Shown: in pieces, positions 1 to 7,996 of the stretch
Numbering within the stretch: position 1 is the first letter of the stretch
How the letters are laid out: every line of letters begins with the position of its first letter
Assembly (NCBI GenBank): GCA_963931655.1
Contig: OZ007036.1
Coordinates: 372,001-436,000 of the forward strand
Source: Butyricicoccus_B sp017886875
GTDB lineage: Bacteria; Bacillota; Clostridia; Oscillospirales; Butyricicoccaceae
Direction: 5' to 3'
DNA: 64,000 bases
The notes under the pieces: generated by a model
What the model was told of the DNA's origin: nothing
Database searches by the model: none
What the model saw: the letters and a program-made list of their open reading frames with translations, nothing else
Program-made: the position numbers and the translations under genes

Positions 1-1
1 C

Positions 2-502
2 AATCCAAATAAAAAAGAAATCAAAAAGTTAAAAACTAAAAATATAAACAATATAGTATTAAGTACAGCAGAGGGCGTTGGACTTGGTTTACTTGGTATA
101 GGTTTACCAGATATAGTTTTGTTTGTAGGAATGATTTTAAAAGGTGTATATGAGATATCTATAAAATATGGTATAGATTATAATTTGCCTGAAGAAAGAA
201 TGTTTATTTTAAAACTTTTACAAGCATCTATGCAAAAAGGAGAGGAATTTGTAAATGTAGATAATCAATTAAATGATATTATAAAAAATGATTTTATAGA
301 GAGTGATGAAGATATAAAAAATCAAATAACAAAAACATCAAATGTATTTGCAGATGAAATGTTAATTATGAAGTTTATACAAGGTTTACCTATTATAGGT
401 ATTATAGGAGGGCTTTCAAATCCAGTATATTATAATAAAATAATTAGTTTTGTTGAGTTAAAGTATAGGAAGAGATACTTATATAAAAAATTACATCATT
501 AA
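2..502 (+). CDS. EcsC family protein, 5' truncated by window edge
   Basis: The frame is open from base 2, upstream of the first ATG at 119, so the gene starts outside the window. The visible 166 residues contain a glycine-rich hydrophobic stretch (AEGVGLGLLGIGLPD, about residues 23-37), then a helix and the segment YGIDYNLPEERMFIL. This is the pattern I associate with the EcsC family, whose members carry a glycine-rich membrane-associated helix followed by 'YG.d..dp.er.f.l'. A second hydrophobic glycine-rich stretch lies near the C-terminus (QGLPIIGIIGGLSN). Molecular function is unknown. The next gene is on the same strand 42 bases downstream with its own ribosome site. Confidence 0.7.
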   Translation, partial: NPNKKEIKKLKTKNINNIVLSTAEGVGLGLLGIGLPDIVLFVGMILKGVYEISIKYGIDYNLPEERMFILKLLQASMQKGEEFVNVDNQLNDIIKNDFIESDEDIKNQITKTSNVFADEMLIMKFIQGLPIIGIIGGLSNPVYYNKIISFVELKYRKRYLYKKLHH

Positions 503-544
503 ATTTATCTTTTTACCTCTTGCTATAAGGAGAGTTTAGCGATT

Positions 545-1114
545 ATGAAAAACAAGATTATCATCATATTGATAGTTTTAGTTAGCATTTTAATATTTGC
601 AGGGGGTAAAAATTATATTTTAAACGATAGTAAAACCGTAGAAATAGGGTTTGAAAATATTGGTGAGCTTGTAACACAATCGGTATATTGTACAGAAGTA
701 AATGTTATAGAGGCTTCAAGAGAATTATGGGGTATTGAAATACCATTTACGCAAAGCAAGTATATTTATAGCTATGATGTTATAATAAAAGCGGGTTATG
801 ATTTTGAAGATATAAAATGGAGTGTCAAAGATAATGTTATAACGGTTATATTGCCAGAGGTTAAAATTTTAAGCAATGAAATAGTTGATGGTTCATTTAA
901 GGTGTATCATGAGCAAGAAAGTATATTTAGACCTATTTCCTTAGCAGAGAATAATAAAGCTCAAGAAAATTTAAAAGAAAATGCAAAACAAAGTGCAATA
1001 GATAACGGTTTGTATGAAAATGCAACAGAAAATGCAAAAACAATACTTAAAAGCTTTTTTTCAAATGCATATGATTTAAAAGAATATGAAATTAAATTCA
1101 AAAAACAGCAGTAA
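545..1114 (+). CDS. DUF4230 domain-containing protein
   Basis: A 189-residue protein with an N-terminal hydrophobic anchor (about residues 4-22) and an extracytoplasmic body. The body has the DUF4230 pattern: 'IGELVTQ', a beta-rich segment with 'YSYDVIIKAGYDFEDIKW', 'ITVILPEVKILSNEI', then a charged helical C-terminus. The function of this family is not known to me. The start is set by AAGGAGAG 10-17 bases upstream. It converges with the RsgI-like gene; the stop codon lies inside the shared hairpin at 1102-1133. Confidence 0.72.
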   Translation: MKNKIIIILIVLVSILIFAGGKNYILNDSKTVEIGFENIGELVTQSVYCTEVNVIEASRELWGIEIPFTQSKYIYSYDVIIKAGYDFEDIKWSVKDNVITVILPEVKILSNEIVDGSFKVYHEQESIFRPISLAENNKAQENLKENAKQSAIDNGLYENATENAKTILKSFFSNAYDLKEYEIKFKKQQ

Positions 1115-1133
1115 AATTAATTACTGCTGTTTT
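1102..1133. terminator. bidirectional terminator between convergent genes
   Basis: A perfect 13-bp stem (AAAACAGCAGTAA / TTACTGCTGTTTT) with a 6-base loop. The A and T tracts on its two sides allow it to end transcription from both directions. It overlaps the stop codons of both flanking genes. Confidence 0.75.
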
Positions 1134-1902
1134 GGTTATTATGATGACCGTTTTGTTTGCCATATTGGTGATGACCATTGTTATTATTTTGATTACAATT
1201 TTGACCTTGACCAGAATAGCTGGTTGAGTTTGTGTCATATTGGTTATCATTTTGTTTTACACTGGAAATTAAATCGTTAATTTCTCGCATTGACATTTGT
1301 TTTACTTCATCAGAAGTTAAATTTATACCTAACTCTTTAAGTTGTAAATATGCTTTATATTTGCCATATGATAGCCCCAGCGAATGAGCATCAGAAACTT
1401 CATCAGAATTTAAAGAATAACAATGCATATTTTGATTTTGAGAAGTGCAATGAGATACATATTCAAGTATATTTTCGCCTTGACTTTGGTCTATTGGCAG
1501 TACAGCAATAGACAAAGTTTCATCATTAGATAGGCAGTTTAAAACAGTTTCACTTTCAAGAATTTCATCAATAGCAGAGTTATAATCCTTAAACATAATA
1601 TTCAGAGAGTCAGAAAGAATTTCACCATCAGAATTATAAGAGTCAACCGATATTATTTTATCAAAACGGTTAACATCAAGCTCAATAGAAGGGTTAATGT
1701 CTATGCTAATAACAGATGTAGGGGTAAAATATTCTTTATATCCGCCAAAGCCTATAAGGGCTAAACATGCAAAAGTTGCACACATTGGACGTAAAATACT
1801 GCGTTTATGATGCGTTTTACTTTCGATAAAAGTTATAGTTTGACTTTTAAGGTTATCATCTGCATGTATGTTATCAAAAGCTGATTTAATTTTATTCTGC
1901 AT
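1117..1902 (-). CDS. RsgI-like anti-sigma factor (single-pass membrane)
   Basis: About 261 residues: a short cytoplasmic N-terminus, one membrane helix (about residues 37-55) and an extracellular part. The segment directly after the helix, 'TSVISIDINPSIELDVNRFDKI', matches the periplasmic domain that follows the helix in RsgI-type anti-sigma factors ('YVSLDINPSIELGVNRFDRVI'). The C-terminal 45 residues are low-complexity and rich in N, Q, H, G and S, with no carbohydrate-binding module. ATG 1902 is preferred because GGAGGTG lies 6 bases before it; upstream starts at 1908 and 1911 have no spacing. It overlaps the end of the sigma factor gene, so the two are translationally coupled. It probably sequesters that sigma factor. 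Confidence 0.8.
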   Translation of the reverse strand: MQNKIKSAFDNIHADDNLKSQTITFIESKTHHKRSILRPMCATFACLALIGFGGYKEYFTPTSVISIDINPSIELDVNRFDKIISVDSYNSDGEILSDSLNIMFKDYNSAIDEILESETVLNCLSNDETLSIAVLPIDQSQGENILEYVSHCTSQNQNMHCYSLNSDEVSDAHSLGLSYGKYKAYLQLKELGINLTSDEVKQMSMREINDLISSVKQNDNQYDTNSTSYSGQGQNCNQNNNNGHHQYGKQNGHHNNQNSSN

Positions 1903-2377
1903 AGTCATCACCTCCTAAAGTGGTTTTAAGAAGCTGTTTACCTCTATTTAGATATGTATATATAGTATTTACATTTTTATTTAATATTTTTCCGATTTCT
2001 GGTGCAGAATAACCTTCATAATAATGTAAATATATAACTTTTCTATATTTTTCGGGTAGTGCTAAAACAGCCTCCAATACTTCTTTATTATCATCATCTG
2101 GTATATCAGCTTGCTCTATAACTTCATCTAAAGATACAGTTTTGGCGCGAAAAAAGCTTTTTAATAAATCTTTACAAGCATTTATAGTAACACGAACAAA
2201 CCAAGCCTTTTCATGTTCATAGTTTTCAAATACTGCGGAGCTAAGGGCATATTTTAAAAATACATTTTGAAATATATCTTCAGTATCAGCATAATTCTTT
2301 AAATGTATTAAGCAAATACGTCTAACTGTATCAGCATATTTTTCGATTGCTTGAGTTATTTCCCATTCGCTCCGCAT
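1892..2377 (-). CDS. ECF-type RNA polymerase sigma-70 family factor
   Basis: A 161-residue protein with sigma region 2 (about residues 15-75: 'DTEDIFQNVFLKYA', 'HEKAWFVRVTINACKDLLKS') and region 4 (about 105-155: 'LPEKYRKVIYLHYYEGYSAPEIGKILNKNVNTIYTYL', a helix-turn-helix). Size and domain order are typical of sigma-I/ECF-like factors. It precedes and overlaps an RsgI-like anti-sigma gene. The ribosome site AGGGGG lies before ATG 2377. The gene just upstream on the same strand (secreted repeat protein) ends 15 bases away, so it is probably in the same operon and could be a regulated target or a sensed partner. Confidence 0.9.
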   Translation of the reverse strand: MRSEWEITQAIEKYADTVRRICLIHLKNYADTEDIFQNVFLKYALSSAVFENYEHEKAWFVRVTINACKDLLKSFFRAKTVSLDEVIEQADIPDDDNKEVLEAVLALPEKYRKVIYLHYYEGYSAPEIGKILNKNVNTIYTYLNRGKQLLKTTLGGDDYAE

Positions 2378-2423
2378 AAAACTACCCCCTAATTATCTAT
2401 GCTTGCCTAGTTGTCTACCTGTG

Positions 2424-2672
2424 CCATCTTTTGGACAAGTACCCATGTTATCACAAATACCATCACCATTTTCATCTACAAAGTACGAGCCGTTGCCACA
2501 AGTACCTTTGTTATCACAAATACCATCACCGTTTTCATCTACAAAGTATAAACCGTTGCCACAAGTACCTTTGTTATCACAAATACCGTCACCATTTGCA
2601 TCAACAAAATATAGACCATTGCCACCAGTACTAATGTTATCACAAACACCATCGTTGTTTAAATCGACATAA
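2424..2672 (-). repeat. 63-bp tandem coding repeats
   Basis: Three to four in-frame units of about 63 bp, each encoding FVDENGDGICDNKGTCGNG with small changes. The unit nearest the IS is the most diverged (VDLNNDGVCDNISTGGNG). This is coding repetition, not a CRISPR: there are no unique spacers. Confidence 0.85.
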
Positions 2673-2690
2673 TTTGTGGTTTTATTAAGT

Positions 2691-3742
2691 GATAAATTGT
2701 CAAGTCAAAAGCGACAGTTGATGAAAGAAAACTTCATAGGCAGATTTCCACTTGAGACATTTTCGAGGTCTAGAATTTATAAGAAATAAAGCTTTTTGTA
2801 AATCATTATAGGAAACTTTAGCTAAATCAGTTTTTTTAGGAAAGAATTCTCGTAATAAACCATTTGAATTTTCATTTGTGCCCCTTTGCCAAGATGAATA
2901 AGGGTCAGCAAAATAAAATGGAATATTCAAATCACGTTCAATATTTAAATAACATGCAAACTCTTTACCTCTATCTACAGTTGCAGTTTTAAAAGCTTTT
3001 TTAGGCAGAATATTAGCAACAAATCTTACTGCATTTTCCATTGAAGATGCAGTTCTATCTGGAATTTTTATAGCAATATACATTCGTGTTTTTCGTTCTG
3101 CAAATGTAGCAAAACAGCCTTTACTCTCACCACGACTAGAAACAATTGTATCTAATTCCCAATGACCAAATGTTGTTCTTTTCTTAATTTCTTTTGGTCT
3201 TTTAGATATTGATTTGCCAATATTGAAACGTCCTCTTGTTTCTTTTGGTTTATGTCTCTTTCCCTTATGTCTAAGTAATTTTAAACCATTTGTTGAGATT
3301 ATACCTTTATAAATCCAACGGTATATCGTTTTGAAACTAACTACTCCTTTGGTCAGTGTATTTGCAATCTGTTCTGGAGAATATGTGCTGTTTAAACCTC
3401 TTTCTATCTGCTTAACCAAAGCTTTTGAATATTTTCCTTTTGGTTTTGAGTTTTTTCTTCGAATACAGTATTTTTTATGGGCAGTTTCTGCATTATACAT
3501 TTGCTCATTATTGCGTTTTAATTCTCTTGCAACGGTACTATGATGTCTACCTATTTCTTTTCCTATTTTACGGGCTGAATATCCCAATTTTTTTAATACC
3601 TCTATACGGCTTCTTTCAAATGTGGTAAGATGTTTATAGCTCATAAGTAAACTCCTTTTGTGTTATGTTGTGTGGTAACTTCATTTTACACTATAAAGTT
3701 TACTTGTGGGCTTTTTTGTCGCACTTAATTTTACAATCCATC
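2691..3742 (-). mobile_element. IS30-family insertion sequence, copy A
   Basis: 1052 bp, flanked by the 4-bp direct repeat AAGT (2687-2690 and 3743-3746). The ends are imperfect inverted repeats of about 25 bp, GATGGATTGTAAAATTAAG... and GATAAATTGTCAAGTCAAAA.... The outermost bases of the right repeat differ slightly from the other copies (GATAA instead of GATGA or GATGG). One transposase gene fills the element. It interrupts the secreted repeat-protein gene. Confidence 0.93.
2700..3644 (-). CDS. IS30-family transposase (copy A)
   Basis: 314 residues. The N-terminal helix-turn-helix (LTTFERSRIEVLKKLGYSAR..., 'IGRHHSTVARELKRN') is typical of IS30 transposases. The C-terminal DDE catalytic core shows 'HWELDTIV' (first D), 'ATVDRGKEF' (second D) and 'RGTNENSNGLLREFFPK' (E). 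GGAG lies just upstream of the start. Intact, so it is presumably able to mobilise the other copies. Confidence 0.95.
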   Translation of the reverse strand: MSYKHLTTFERSRIEVLKKLGYSARKIGKEIGRHHSTVARELKRNNEQMYNAETAHKKYCIRRKNSKPKGKYSKALVKQIERGLNSTYSPEQIANTLTKGVVSFKTIYRWIYKGIISTNGLKLLRHKGKRHKPKETRGRFNIGKSISKRPKEIKKRTTFGHWELDTIVSSRGESKGCFATFAERKTRMYIAIKIPDRTASSMENAVRFVANILPKKAFKTATVDRGKEFACYLNIERDLNIPFYFADPYSSWQRGTNENSNGLLREFFPKKTDLAKVSYNDLQKALFLINSRPRKCLKWKSAYEVFFHQLSLLT

Positions 3743-3940
3743 AAGTTTATATGTTTGATTTTGCCTACCATGATAAGCAAATGCACTTGCTGTACCAGCT
3801 GTAATAACTAATGCAGAGATTATAACTCCAGAAACTAACTTTTTCATAATAATAATTCCTCCTGATAAATAGTGTTTTAAGTGGTTTCATATATAATACG
3901 ACTGACAAATATAAATCCATTCAAAAAAATAAAAAAATTT

Positions 3941-3964
3941 TTTTGTTAAAATTTTTTAACAAAA
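3941..3964. promoter_or_regulatory. 24-bp perfect palindrome upstream of the ClC gene
   Basis: The arms TTTTGTTAAAA and TTTTAACAAAA are separated by TT. It lies in the divergent region between the secreted-protein gene and the ClC transporter gene, about 80 bases before the ClC start. It could be an operator or a weak hairpin; no regulator is recognised. Confidence 0.35.
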
Positions 3965-4043
3965 TATATTGTCATTTATTGAAAATTAAAAACTTTAAAT
4001 ATATACTTATTTATATAGTTTATATTGAATTGGGGGAATAAAT

Positions 4044-5600
4044 ATGAAAAAAGGTATGGCGGATACAATAAAAGATGCTAAACTATTGCCAATAAGACTT
4101 ATATTAGGTGGATTATTAGTTGGTATTGTATCAGGTTTTATTGTTATGCTTTATCGTCTTGTTTTGCAATATGCAGAACAGGTTTTGGAATTTATTGTAG
4201 ATTTTATATCAGGCTCTATAGTAAAGGAAATTGTTTGGATAGCAATTTTAATGATAATAGCGGTTATTGTGGCTAAATTAATAAAATTTGAGCCTATGAT
4301 TTCGGGAAGTGGTATCCCTCAGATAGAGGGAGAAATGACAGGTAAATTAAATCAAACATGGTATAAAGTGTTACCTGCTAAATTTATCGGTGGGTTTTTA
4401 TGTTTGTTATCTGGTCTTTCATTAGGTAGAGAAGGTCCATCTATTCAGCTTGGTGCTATGAGTGGAAAAGGTATATCAAAATTATTATCTTTGGGTAAAA
4501 CTGATGAAAAATATATGTTAACATGTGGGGCAAGTGCAGGTTTAGCGGCAGCATTTAATGCACCGCTTGCAGGTGTTTTGTTTTCGCTAGAGGAAATACA
4601 TAAAAATTTCTCAGTATCTGTTTTGATATCAGTTATGACTGCATCTGTTACAAGTGATTATTTATCTTCTAGCATATTAGGTAATGACCCTGTGTTTAAT
4701 TTTTCGATTACACAAGACCTTCCTATGAAATATTATGGTTTAATAATTGTTTTAGGAATAATACTCGGATTTTTTGGTGCATTTTATAACTGGTTTACAT
4801 TGAAAATACAATCTTTATATCAAGAATGTAAATTTTTAAATCAAACAACTAGAGTTATGATACCATTTTTTATTGCAGGTATTTTAGCATTTACTGTACC
4901 TGTACTTCTTGGCAGTGGTGGCAATTTAATAAAAATGATAACAACAACTAAGTTAGGTATAACAGTTGCAGTGTTAATTCTTATAGGAAAATTTATTTAT
5001 TCAGGTGTGAGTTTTGGTTCTGGTGCACCAGGAGGAATATTTTTTCCAATGCTAGTTTTAGGCGGGTTTACAGGTGGAATTTTTGCAATGATTTGTATAA
5101 ATATCTTTGGACTTCCAGCCGAATATTTAAATAATTTTGTTTTATTAGCTATGGCAGGATTTTTTACAGCGATTGTTAGAGCACCACTTACAGGCATTAT
5201 TTTGATTTTCGAGATGACAGGTTCACTCAGTCAGCTTACATCTTTACTTCTCATATCTGTATCAGCATATATAGTAGCAACTCTTTTAAAATGTGAGCCT
5301 ATATATGAAAGTTTGTTAACAAGGATTTTAAAGCGTCAAGGACAAAAAATAGATAACAAAGAAAAAGTGTTAAAAGAATATATAATAATGCATAATTCAC
5401 CTATTGATGGAATGAAGATAAGTGAAATTGATTTACCTTCAAATGTGTTAATAGTGGCTATTCGTAGAGGAAGTGAAGAAATTTTACCAAATGGTGATAC
5501 AAAACTATATGCCAGTGATGTGTTATTGGTAATGTCTAATGAAAATGGTGATATATATGATAGTTTAAACAATCTGTGCACAGAAAACAGTATATGTTAA
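4044..5600 (+). CDS. ClC family chloride transporter with C-terminal RCK_C/TrkA-C domain
   Basis: 518 residues with about ten or more membrane helices. The ClC signatures are present: GSGIP (about residue 90), GREGP (about 131, with the gating glutamate) and GSGAPGGIFFP (about 326). The glutamate in GREGP is typical of channels and H+/Cl- exchangers. After the membrane part, residues about 440-515 form a TrkA-C-like cytosolic domain ('SEIDLPSNVLIVAIRRGSEEILPNGDTKL'). It acts in chloride or fluoride/anion transport across the cytoplasmic membrane; the exact ion is not shown by sequence. It stands alone, followed by a strong terminator. Confidence 0.92.
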   Translation: MKKGMADTIKDAKLLPIRLILGGLLVGIVSGFIVMLYRLVLQYAEQVLEFIVDFISGSIVKEIVWIAILMIIAVIVAKLIKFEPMISGSGIPQIEGEMTGKLNQTWYKVLPAKFIGGFLCLLSGLSLGREGPSIQLGAMSGKGISKLLSLGKTDEKYMLTCGASAGLAAAFNAPLAGVLFSLEEIHKNFSVSVLISVMTASVTSDYLSSSILGNDPVFNFSITQDLPMKYYGLIIVLGIILGFFGAFYNWFTLKIQSLYQECKFLNQTTRVMIPFFIAGILAFTVPVLLGSGGNLIKMITTTKLGITVAVLILIGKFIYSGVSFGSGAPGGIFFPMLVLGGFTGGIFAMICINIFGLPAEYLNNFVLLAMAGFFTAIVRAPLTGIILIFEMTGSLSQLTSLLLISVSAYIVATLLKCEPIYESLLTRILKRQGQKIDNKEKVLKEYIIMHNSPIDGMKISEIDLPSNVLIVAIRRGSEEILPNGDTKLYASDVLLVMSNENGDIYDSLNNLCTENSIC

Positions 5601-5607
5601 TTATAAA

Positions 5608-5639
5608 AGCCAAAAATCATTAAGATTTTTGGCTTTTTC
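5608..5639 (+). terminator. rho-independent terminator after ClC gene
   Basis: Stem AGCCAAAAATC / GATTTTTGGCT with a 5-base loop and a following T tract. Confidence 0.85.
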
Positions 5640-5709
5640 TATTAAAGTAATAGTAAAGTGTTATTTATTCATATAATATATTAAATTTATTTGAGAGGGG
5701 TAAATAATA

Positions 5710-5829
5710 ATGACAAAAAGTACATCTATTATAAATGTTTTTAAAAATGGAACAGATAAAATTTCTAAATCTGATTTCACAAAAAAATGGATTGAGCTTG
5801 TAAATCAAATGGAAAAAAACAATAAATGA
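5710..5829 (+). CDS. 39-residue ORF preceding serine recombinase 1
   Basis: It starts ATG after GAGAGGGG, a good ribosome site 10 bases upstream, and encodes MTKSTSIINVFKNGTDKISK... ending in a lysine/asparagine-rich helix. Its stop overlaps the recombinase start (ATGA), so translation is coupled. No family recognised. A similarly placed 48-residue ORF precedes the second recombinase (17782-17928). A role as accessory or directionality factor is only an inference from position. Confidence 0.6.
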   Translation: MTKSTSIINVFKNGTDKISKSDFTKKWIELVNQMEKNNK

Positions 5830-7373
5830 AAGTAGCTATTTATTGTAGATTGTCCGAGGAAGATAAAAACAAGAAATTTGAAACTGATGATAGTAATAGT
5901 ATACAAAACCAAAAATCAATGTTAATACAATATGTTATTGAGCATGATTGGGAGCTTTATAATATATATAGCGATGATGATTATACAGGAGCAGATAGAA
6001 AACGTCCAGAATTTAACAGACTTCTTAAAGATGCAGAAAATCACAAGTTTGACATTATACTTTGTAAAACTCAATCACGCTTTACTCGTGAATTAGAGCT
6101 TGTTGAAAAATATATACATGGTTTATTTCCATTATGGGGTATACGTTTTATTAGTGTAGTGGATAATGCTGATACAGATAATAAAGGAAATAAAAAATCA
6201 CGTCAAATAAATGGTCTTGTAAATGAATGGTATCTTGAAGATATGTCAGAAAATATAAAAAGTGTACTTACAAACAGACGTAAAAACGGTTATCATATTG
6301 GTTCATTTGCACCTTATGGCTATAAAAAAGACCCTGATAAAAAAGGACATCTTATTATAGATAATGAGGCTGCAAAGGTTGTTCGTGAGATATTCATTTT
6401 ATTTTCAAAGGGATATGGTAAAACTTATATAGCAAGAATGTTAAATGATAAAGGTATACCAAATCCAACTGAATATAAACGTTTACAAGGTTATAAACAA
6501 GCAAATAAGCATAATAGCACACTTTGGAAATACTTTACAATATCCAATATATTAAAAAATGAAGTATATATAGGAAATCTTGTCCAAGGTAAATATGGAA
6601 GTGTATCTTATAAGACCAAGAAAAATAGACCTCGCCCCCAAAGTGAATGGTATAAAGTTTGTGGGGTACATGAACCTATAATTGAGCGGGATTTATGGGA
6701 GAGAGTACAAAATTTAATAAATCAAAAAAATAGACCTTTTGAAGTAGGAAAAATAGGTTTATTTGCTGGTAAAGTTAGATGTATAAACTGTGGTTATACA
6801 ATGCGTTCATCTAAAACTAAAAAAATAAACTATCTTAAATGCTCAACTAAGCATATCGCTAAAAATTCATGTATTGGTTCTTTTATATCAGTTGCAAAGC
6901 TTGAAAAAATAATTATTGATGAAATAAATAAATTTTTATCTGAATTTTTAGATAAAGATATGCTAGAAAGTAATATTCATTTTTGTAATGATTTTGAAAA
7001 AGAAAGAAATCAACTTATTTCAGATATAAAATTATATCAAAAAAAGGTTGATGAGTATTCAAAATATATAAAACAATTATATATAGATAAAATAAAAGGA
7101 ATTATAAGTGAAAGTGATTATATTTCATTTTCAAATGAGTTTACTTTAAATAGAGAGCGCTTGAAAAATATAATAAATGAAAATCAAAAACAGCTTGATG
7201 ATATAGAAAAAAATATTAAATCTGGTATAAATCAAAAAGAGACAATAGAAAAATATATAAATTTAAAAAATTTAAACCGAGAGATAGTTGAAACACTAAT
7301 AGATTATATATATGTTGGAAAACGAATAAAAGGAACAAAAGAAATTCCGATTGAAATTCATTGGAATTTTTAA
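5826..7373 (+). CDS. large serine recombinase 1
   Basis: 515 residues. The N-terminal resolvase domain begins 'MKVAIYCRLSEEDKN', with the catalytic serine in 'SIQNQKSML' (about residue 25). The 'Recombinase' domain follows (about 165-270: 'FAPYGYKKDPDKKGHLIIDNEAAKVVREIF'), then a zinc-ribbon (CINCGY ... CSTKHIAKNSC, about 318-350), a coiled coil (about 395-470) and a C-terminal 'YIYVGKRIKG' block. All parts of a functional large serine integrase are visible. The stop codon is directly followed by a cotJC fragment, so the gene lies at the right end of an integrated element whose left end is not in this window. Confidence 0.93.
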   Translation: MKVAIYCRLSEEDKNKKFETDDSNSIQNQKSMLIQYVIEHDWELYNIYSDDDYTGADRKRPEFNRLLKDAENHKFDIILCKTQSRFTRELELVEKYIHGLFPLWGIRFISVVDNADTDNKGNKKSRQINGLVNEWYLEDMSENIKSVLTNRRKNGYHIGSFAPYGYKKDPDKKGHLIIDNEAAKVVREIFILFSKGYGKTYIARMLNDKGIPNPTEYKRLQGYKQANKHNSTLWKYFTISNILKNEVYIGNLVQGKYGSVSYKTKKNRPRPQSEWYKVCGVHEPIIERDLWERVQNLINQKNRPFEVGKIGLFAGKVRCINCGYTMRSSKTKKINYLKCSTKHIAKNSCIGSFISVAKLEKIIIDEINKFLSEFLDKDMLESNIHFCNDFEKERNQLISDIKLYQKKVDEYSKYIKQLYIDKIKGIISESDYISFSNEFTLNRERLKNIINENQKQLDDIEKNIKSGINQKETIEKYINLKNLNREIVETLIDYIYVGKRIKGTKEIPIEIHWNF

Positions 7374-7518
7374 AATTTGTTCTTATATGATTGCAGCAGA
7401 GCAAAAGGCTCGTACAACTTATGATAATTTATTAAGACTTATTGATGACCCAGATGTTAGAGACCCTATTAAATTTTTACGTCAAAGAGAAGTAACACAC
7501 TTCCAACGTTTTGGTGAT
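7374..7518 (+). pseudogene. cotJC: cotJC (spore coat manganese catalase) middle fragment
   Basis: The frame beginning within the end of recombinase 1 reads ICSYMIAAEQKARTTYDNLL..., RLIDDPDVRDPIKFLRQREV and THFQRFGD. This matches the CotJC/manganese-catalase pattern AAEQKARTTYDN and DDPDVxDxIKFLREREVVHFQRFGEAL. The catalase identity stops at FQRFGD (7518). The frame then runs into unrelated TKRILSNTK and a stop. The missing continuation ALRTVQENLD is found at 19431. The N-terminal two thirds of cotJC are not in the window. Confidence 0.88.
7510..7518 (+). other. left attachment core (TTTGGTGAT) in cotJC
   Basis: The 9-bp direct repeat shared with 19422-19430. It is the only identical stretch at the two borders where cotJC homology ends and resumes, so it is the likely crossover site of serine recombinase 2. 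Confidence 0.75.
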
Positions 7519-7555
7519 ACAAAAAGGATATTATCAAACACAAAATAAAATATAA

Positions 7556-7613
7556 TTGACTTATCTTGTCTAATATGATAGACTAAAGAAAAACAAAGTC
7601 TAATAGATTAGAC
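7556..7613 (+). promoter_or_regulatory. promoter with two BlaI-type operator boxes
   Basis: -35 TTGACT (7556-7561), 17-base spacer, -10 TAGACT (7579-7584). Box 1, GTCTAATATGATAGAC (7568-7583), overlaps the spacer and -10. Box 2, GTCTAATAGATTAGAC (7598-7613), has perfect 7-bp arms and abuts the GGAGG. The arrangement fits autorepression by the downstream BlaI-like protein. Confidence 0.75.
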
Positions 7614-7627
7614 AAGGAGGCTTATAT

Positions 7628-7996
7628 ATGGAAATTCCAAAAATTTATGAAAGTGAATATCGTTTTTGTTTGATTATGTGGGAGCATGAACCAATAAAAG
7701 CAGCTCAACTTGTTAAGTTGTGCAATGAGCAGCTAGGTTGGAAACGAACTACAACTTATACAGTAATTAAGCGTTTAGGTGAACGTGGTGTTTTGAAAAA
7801 TGAGAATGGAATAATTAAATCTTTAATATCTAAAGAACAAGCACAATCATCTGAAATTGATGAATTAGTAGAAAAGAAATTTGAGGGCTCATTACCAGCG
7901 TTTATAGCAGCTTTTACTAAACGTCAAGATTTATCAAGAAAAGAATTGGACGAAGTTCAGCAAATGATTGACCGAATTAGGAAAGGAGGATTTTAG
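7628..7996 (+). CDS. BlaI/MecI family transcriptional repressor
   Basis: 122 residues, the usual length for the family. Winged helix-turn-helix with 'SEYRFCLIMWEHEPIKAAQLVKLC' and 'GWKRTTTYTVIKRLGERGVL' (BlaI recognition-helix pattern), then a C-terminal dimerisation helix region. It is directly preceded by two GTCTA-type palindromes and overlaps the start of a BlaR1-like gene (TAG/GTG overlap), the classic repressor-sensor pair. It probably represses its own operon until cleaved or released. Confidence 0.93.
   Translation: MEIPKIYESEYRFCLIMWEHEPIKAAQLVKLCNEQLGWKRTTTYTVIKRLGERGVLKNENGIIKSLISKEQAQSSEIDELVEKKFEGSLPAFIAAFTKRQDLSRKELDEVQQMIDRIRKGGF

Larger units (their letters stand above)
2393..3847 (-). 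pseudogene. secreted Ca-loop-like repeat protein, split by IS30 copy A
   Basis: The start is at 3847 (MKKLVSGVIISALVITAG..., a signal peptide ending near AFA). The frame runs to 3743, where the IS30 element begins. Removing 2691-3742 and one copy of the 4-bp duplication AAGT continues the same frame to the stop at 2393, giving about 134 residues. The mature part holds roughly four tandem units of about 21 residues: Y-F-V-D-E-N-G-D-G-I-C-D-N-K-G-T-C-G-N-G-L. Each carries a DxNxDGxCDN loop like a dockerin/EF-hand Ca site, plus two cysteines. The gene sits upstream of the sigma/anti-sigma pair. Function unknown; metal binding is inferred from the loop only. Confidence 0.8.

Noticed and set aside
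2403..2672. Plus-strand proline/glutamine-rich repeats that look like a short repetitive protein or a CRISPR-like array
   Set aside because: They are the antisense of the minus-strand DENGDGICDN repeats of the secreted protein, and units follow each other without unique spacers.
3331..3628. Plus-strand open frames inside IS30 copy A, with equivalents in copies B, C and D
   Set aside because: They are antisense to the transposase helix-turn-helix region, have no ribosome sites and recur only because the element does.
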